This document shows, piece by piece, positions 62,464 through 64,000 of a stretch of 64,000 nt of DNA. Position 1 is the stretch's first letter. Every line of letters begins with the position of its first letter. Source of the DNA: Rossellomorea arthrocnemi (GTDB lineage Bacteria > Bacillota > Bacilli > Bacillales > Bacillaceae_B). Below the pieces are notes generated by a model, which was not told the DNA's origin, ran no database searches, and saw only the letters and a list, made by a program, of their open reading frames with translations. The stretch covers positions 310,001 to 374,000 of the forward strand of contig NZ_CAJGBF010000001.1 in assembly GCF_904424705.1 (NCBI RefSeq), in the 5' to 3' direction. The position numbers and the translations under genes were made by a program.

Positions 62464-62816
62464 TACTGTAACCTCCTGGAAAATTAGTTTGTCATTTGAA
62501 TGGATAAGGCATTCGCTACCTCTAACTAAACTGACCAATACCTCGTCATCGCCTGACATATGTAATCATGAACCAGAATGAAAGAAAAGAATAGTACGTA
62601 CTTTAAAGTAATGTAGGCACTAATAAGTAATCTATGGAAATAGGTTCACTCCCAATTTAAAATCAACCCACTTTTTATAAAACCTATTGAAAGCTAATTT
62701 AGCCGAATTCCCAAAGCTGCACAAGAAAAATACCAAGTATTCTAATATATAGGTAACTTATTAACTAAACGAGAATCCAGTTATAGATAATGGATAGAAT
62801 TAATGCTTCACCAATA

Positions 62817-62958
62817 TCACCGCATCCCCATCCTTACGCCTGCCTGGATCGGTCGCAACCCAACCACCCTACACACCTTCAAACTCCCACTCTGAAACTC
62901 TACACTTTTCCCCTTTACATACTCCGTCATCAACATCCCAATTTGAGCTGCCTCACAA
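62817..62958 (-). pseudogene. Gene relic, 3' end of an unidentified gene
   Basis: The minus strand is open for 47 codons to TGA 62817 and encodes EAAQIGMLMTEYVKGKSVEF and further residues. It reads in frame out of a family A arm, which supplies an ATG (MGTVLLLRC...) but no ribosome binding site. The composition is that of a normal protein tail. The family is not identified. Confidence 0.4.
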
Positions 62959-62988
62959 CGAAGCAACAGAACCGTCCCCATGCTTCCC
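62959..62988. repeat. Family A repeat, right arm only
   Basis: CGAAGCAACAGAACCGTCCCCATGCTTCCC. It borders the gene relic at 62817. Confidence 0.8.
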
Positions 62989-63219
62989 AACAAAAGTACT
63001 GTTTTTTCCAGAAGGATTCTCTAACATTTTAGGAAAATTCTTCTACACGTATATCGAAAATGTTTCGCAAACCGAATAAAAGTAGATCGTACAACCTAGC
63101 TCACTGCCCCTTTAATAGAAAATGAAATGAACTACTCCGAAACTACTATTCTGAATTTTTTGACTTATTTCGTCGTTCTACTCTATCATTTAATGGAATA
63201 GAAAAGGAGGAAACCCACT

Positions 63220-64000
63220 ATGAAAAAACTGTTAACGAAACGTACTTTCCCTGCTCTCCTCGCCGCCACTTTTTTACTTGCACCTTCTGTACAGGCAGAA
63301 ACTCCCTACTACGGGAAGACATACAGTCAGCCTGATCAGGTACGGCACCTCTATCCGGAACTGCCGATAACGGATAATACACCTGCCTTTTCCAGGGAGG
63401 GAGAAGCTTTTACTTCTCAGGAAGAAATGCTCTCCTACATACAACAGCTTCAAGGGAAAAGTCCTTATCTAACCGTCAAAACCATAGGAAAAACACAGGA
63501 AGGACGAAGCATCCCGGCCCTTTATTTCACCAAGGATAAACACATCAATACAGGTCTCCTATCAAGAAAGCCGATTGTTTGGGTACAAAGCCAGATTCAT
63601 GGGAACGAGCCTGCCAGCGGTGAAGCCATACTGGCGATCGCGGATCGGCTTACGGGTGAATTGGGTGAGGACGTCCTCGATGACATCAATGTCATTGTCG
63701 TTCCAAGAGTGAATCCGGACGGCTCTTACGCCTTTAAGAGACAGCTGGCCAATGGGCTGGATGGAAACCGCGATCATATGAAACTCGAATCACCAGAGGT
63801 ACAGGCGATTCATAAAGAATTCAACAAATACTCCCCTGAAGTTGTCATTGATGCCCATGAATATTCCGTGTACAGCAGTGCCTTTCGTCAAGTCGGCGAG
63901 GAAGGTGCTTTGAAGTATCATGATATACTCATCCAATCCGGACGAAACCTGAACATTCCAGAAAGAATTCGGACCACGTCTGAGCGCCTATTCCAAGACC
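63220..64000 (+). CDS. Secreted M14 zinc carboxypeptidase, N-terminal part (runs off the window)
   Basis: ATG 63220 follows GAAAAGGAGGAAACCCACT and stays open to the window end (260 residues seen). A Sec signal peptide (about 1-25) probably ends at VQA. The M14 zinc motif HGNEPASGE (His and Glu ligands, about residues 127-135), the VPRVNPDGSYAFKR segment with substrate-binding Arg, DGNRDHMKLESPE and DAHEYS (third ligand His) are present. It removes C-terminal residues or cleaves peptides outside the cell. The C-terminal part, with the catalytic Glu, is not in the window. Confidence 0.92.
   Translation, partial: MKKLLTKRTFPALLAATFLLAPSVQAETPYYGKTYSQPDQVRHLYPELPITDNTPAFSREGEAFTSQEEMLSYIQQLQGKSPYLTVKTIGKTQEGRSIPALYFTKDKHINTGLLSRKPIVWVQSQIHGNEPASGEAILAIADRLTGELGEDVLDDINVIVVPRVNPDGSYAFKRQLANGLDGNRDHMKLESPEVQAIHKEFNKYSPEVVIDAHEYSVYSSAFRQVGEEGALKYHDILIQSGRNLNIPERIRTTSERLFQD

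Larger units (their letters stand above)
62464..63219. other. Intergenic stretch of about 755 bases
   Basis: It holds a gene remnant (62817-62958), a single family A right arm (62959-62988) and the leader of the carboxypeptidase gene. The remainder shows no gene. Confidence 0.5.

Overview
The window is chromosomal DNA from an endospore-forming member of the Bacillaceae (Firmicutes). The evidence is a GerA-type germinant receptor operon, paiA/paiB, a Vpr-like subtilase, YesM/YesN- and DesK/DesR-like two-component systems, strong AGGAGG-type ribosome binding sites, TTG/GTG starts and a CcpA-type cre site. Gene content and repeats fit a Bacillus/Rossellomorea-like genome, but the genus cannot be fixed from sequence alone. 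No rRNA, tRNA, CRISPR, prophage or complete insertion sequence was seen.

Layout. 0-7 kb: NIPSNAP fragment, MFS exporter divergent from an SgrR-like regulator, a lipoprotein, an orphan pair of Opp/Dpp-type permeases, and a proline iminopeptidase-like hydrolase. 7-16 kb: small accessory genes (lipoprotein, frameshifted GNAT, secreted HNH nuclease, PadR/HAAS pair, DUF4181-like protein, two VOC proteins) and add (adenosine deaminase), which sits behind a recognisable adenine-type purine riboswitch with its terminator. 16-22 kb: two TTG-started proteins that may be spore-surface proteins, XRE-cupin/LysE, and a MarR-paiA-paiB operon divergent from a YczE-like membrane protein. 22-32 kb: a 1361-residue Vpr-like protease with both cohesin-like and dockerin-like modules, a gerABC operon, and an Lsa-like ABC-F ribosome-protection gene preceded by a leader peptide and RBS-proximal hairpins. 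32-43 kb: a fructan/fructoside module with HK, RR and membrane-anchored binding protein, then a terminator, a cre site, two permeases, a binding lipoprotein, a GH32 enzyme and a PfkB kinase. 44-51 kb: AraC regulator, EamA exporter, DesK/DesR-like system, and small coiled-coil and membrane proteins. 52-61 kb: a catabolic island of flavin reductase, MFS, SSS symporter with small partner, LeuD/LeuC homologues and a CaiB/BaiF CoA-transferase, divergent from GntR (FCD) and an HMG-CoA lyase-like enzyme. Three exact TTGTATACAA boxes lie between the divergent promoters. 61-64 kb: SRPBCC protein, aldo/keto reductase, and the start of a secreted M14 carboxypeptidase.

The most striking feature is a dispersed, non-coding, ~70-bp palindromic repeat (family A; core GGGGACGGTTCT ... 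AGAACCGTCCCC). About 14 two-arm copies and several single-arm or degenerate copies occur, almost all between genes. Each arm folds on its own and the two arms also pair with each other, as in REP/BIME elements. A second family (B; GGTGCCTGACCCCC type) has about three copies. Short gene relics (response-regulator 3' end, add 5' end, an unidentified 3' end) abut family A arms, which suggests the repeats take part in deletion or rearrangement. No RAYT/IS200-type transposase lies in the window.
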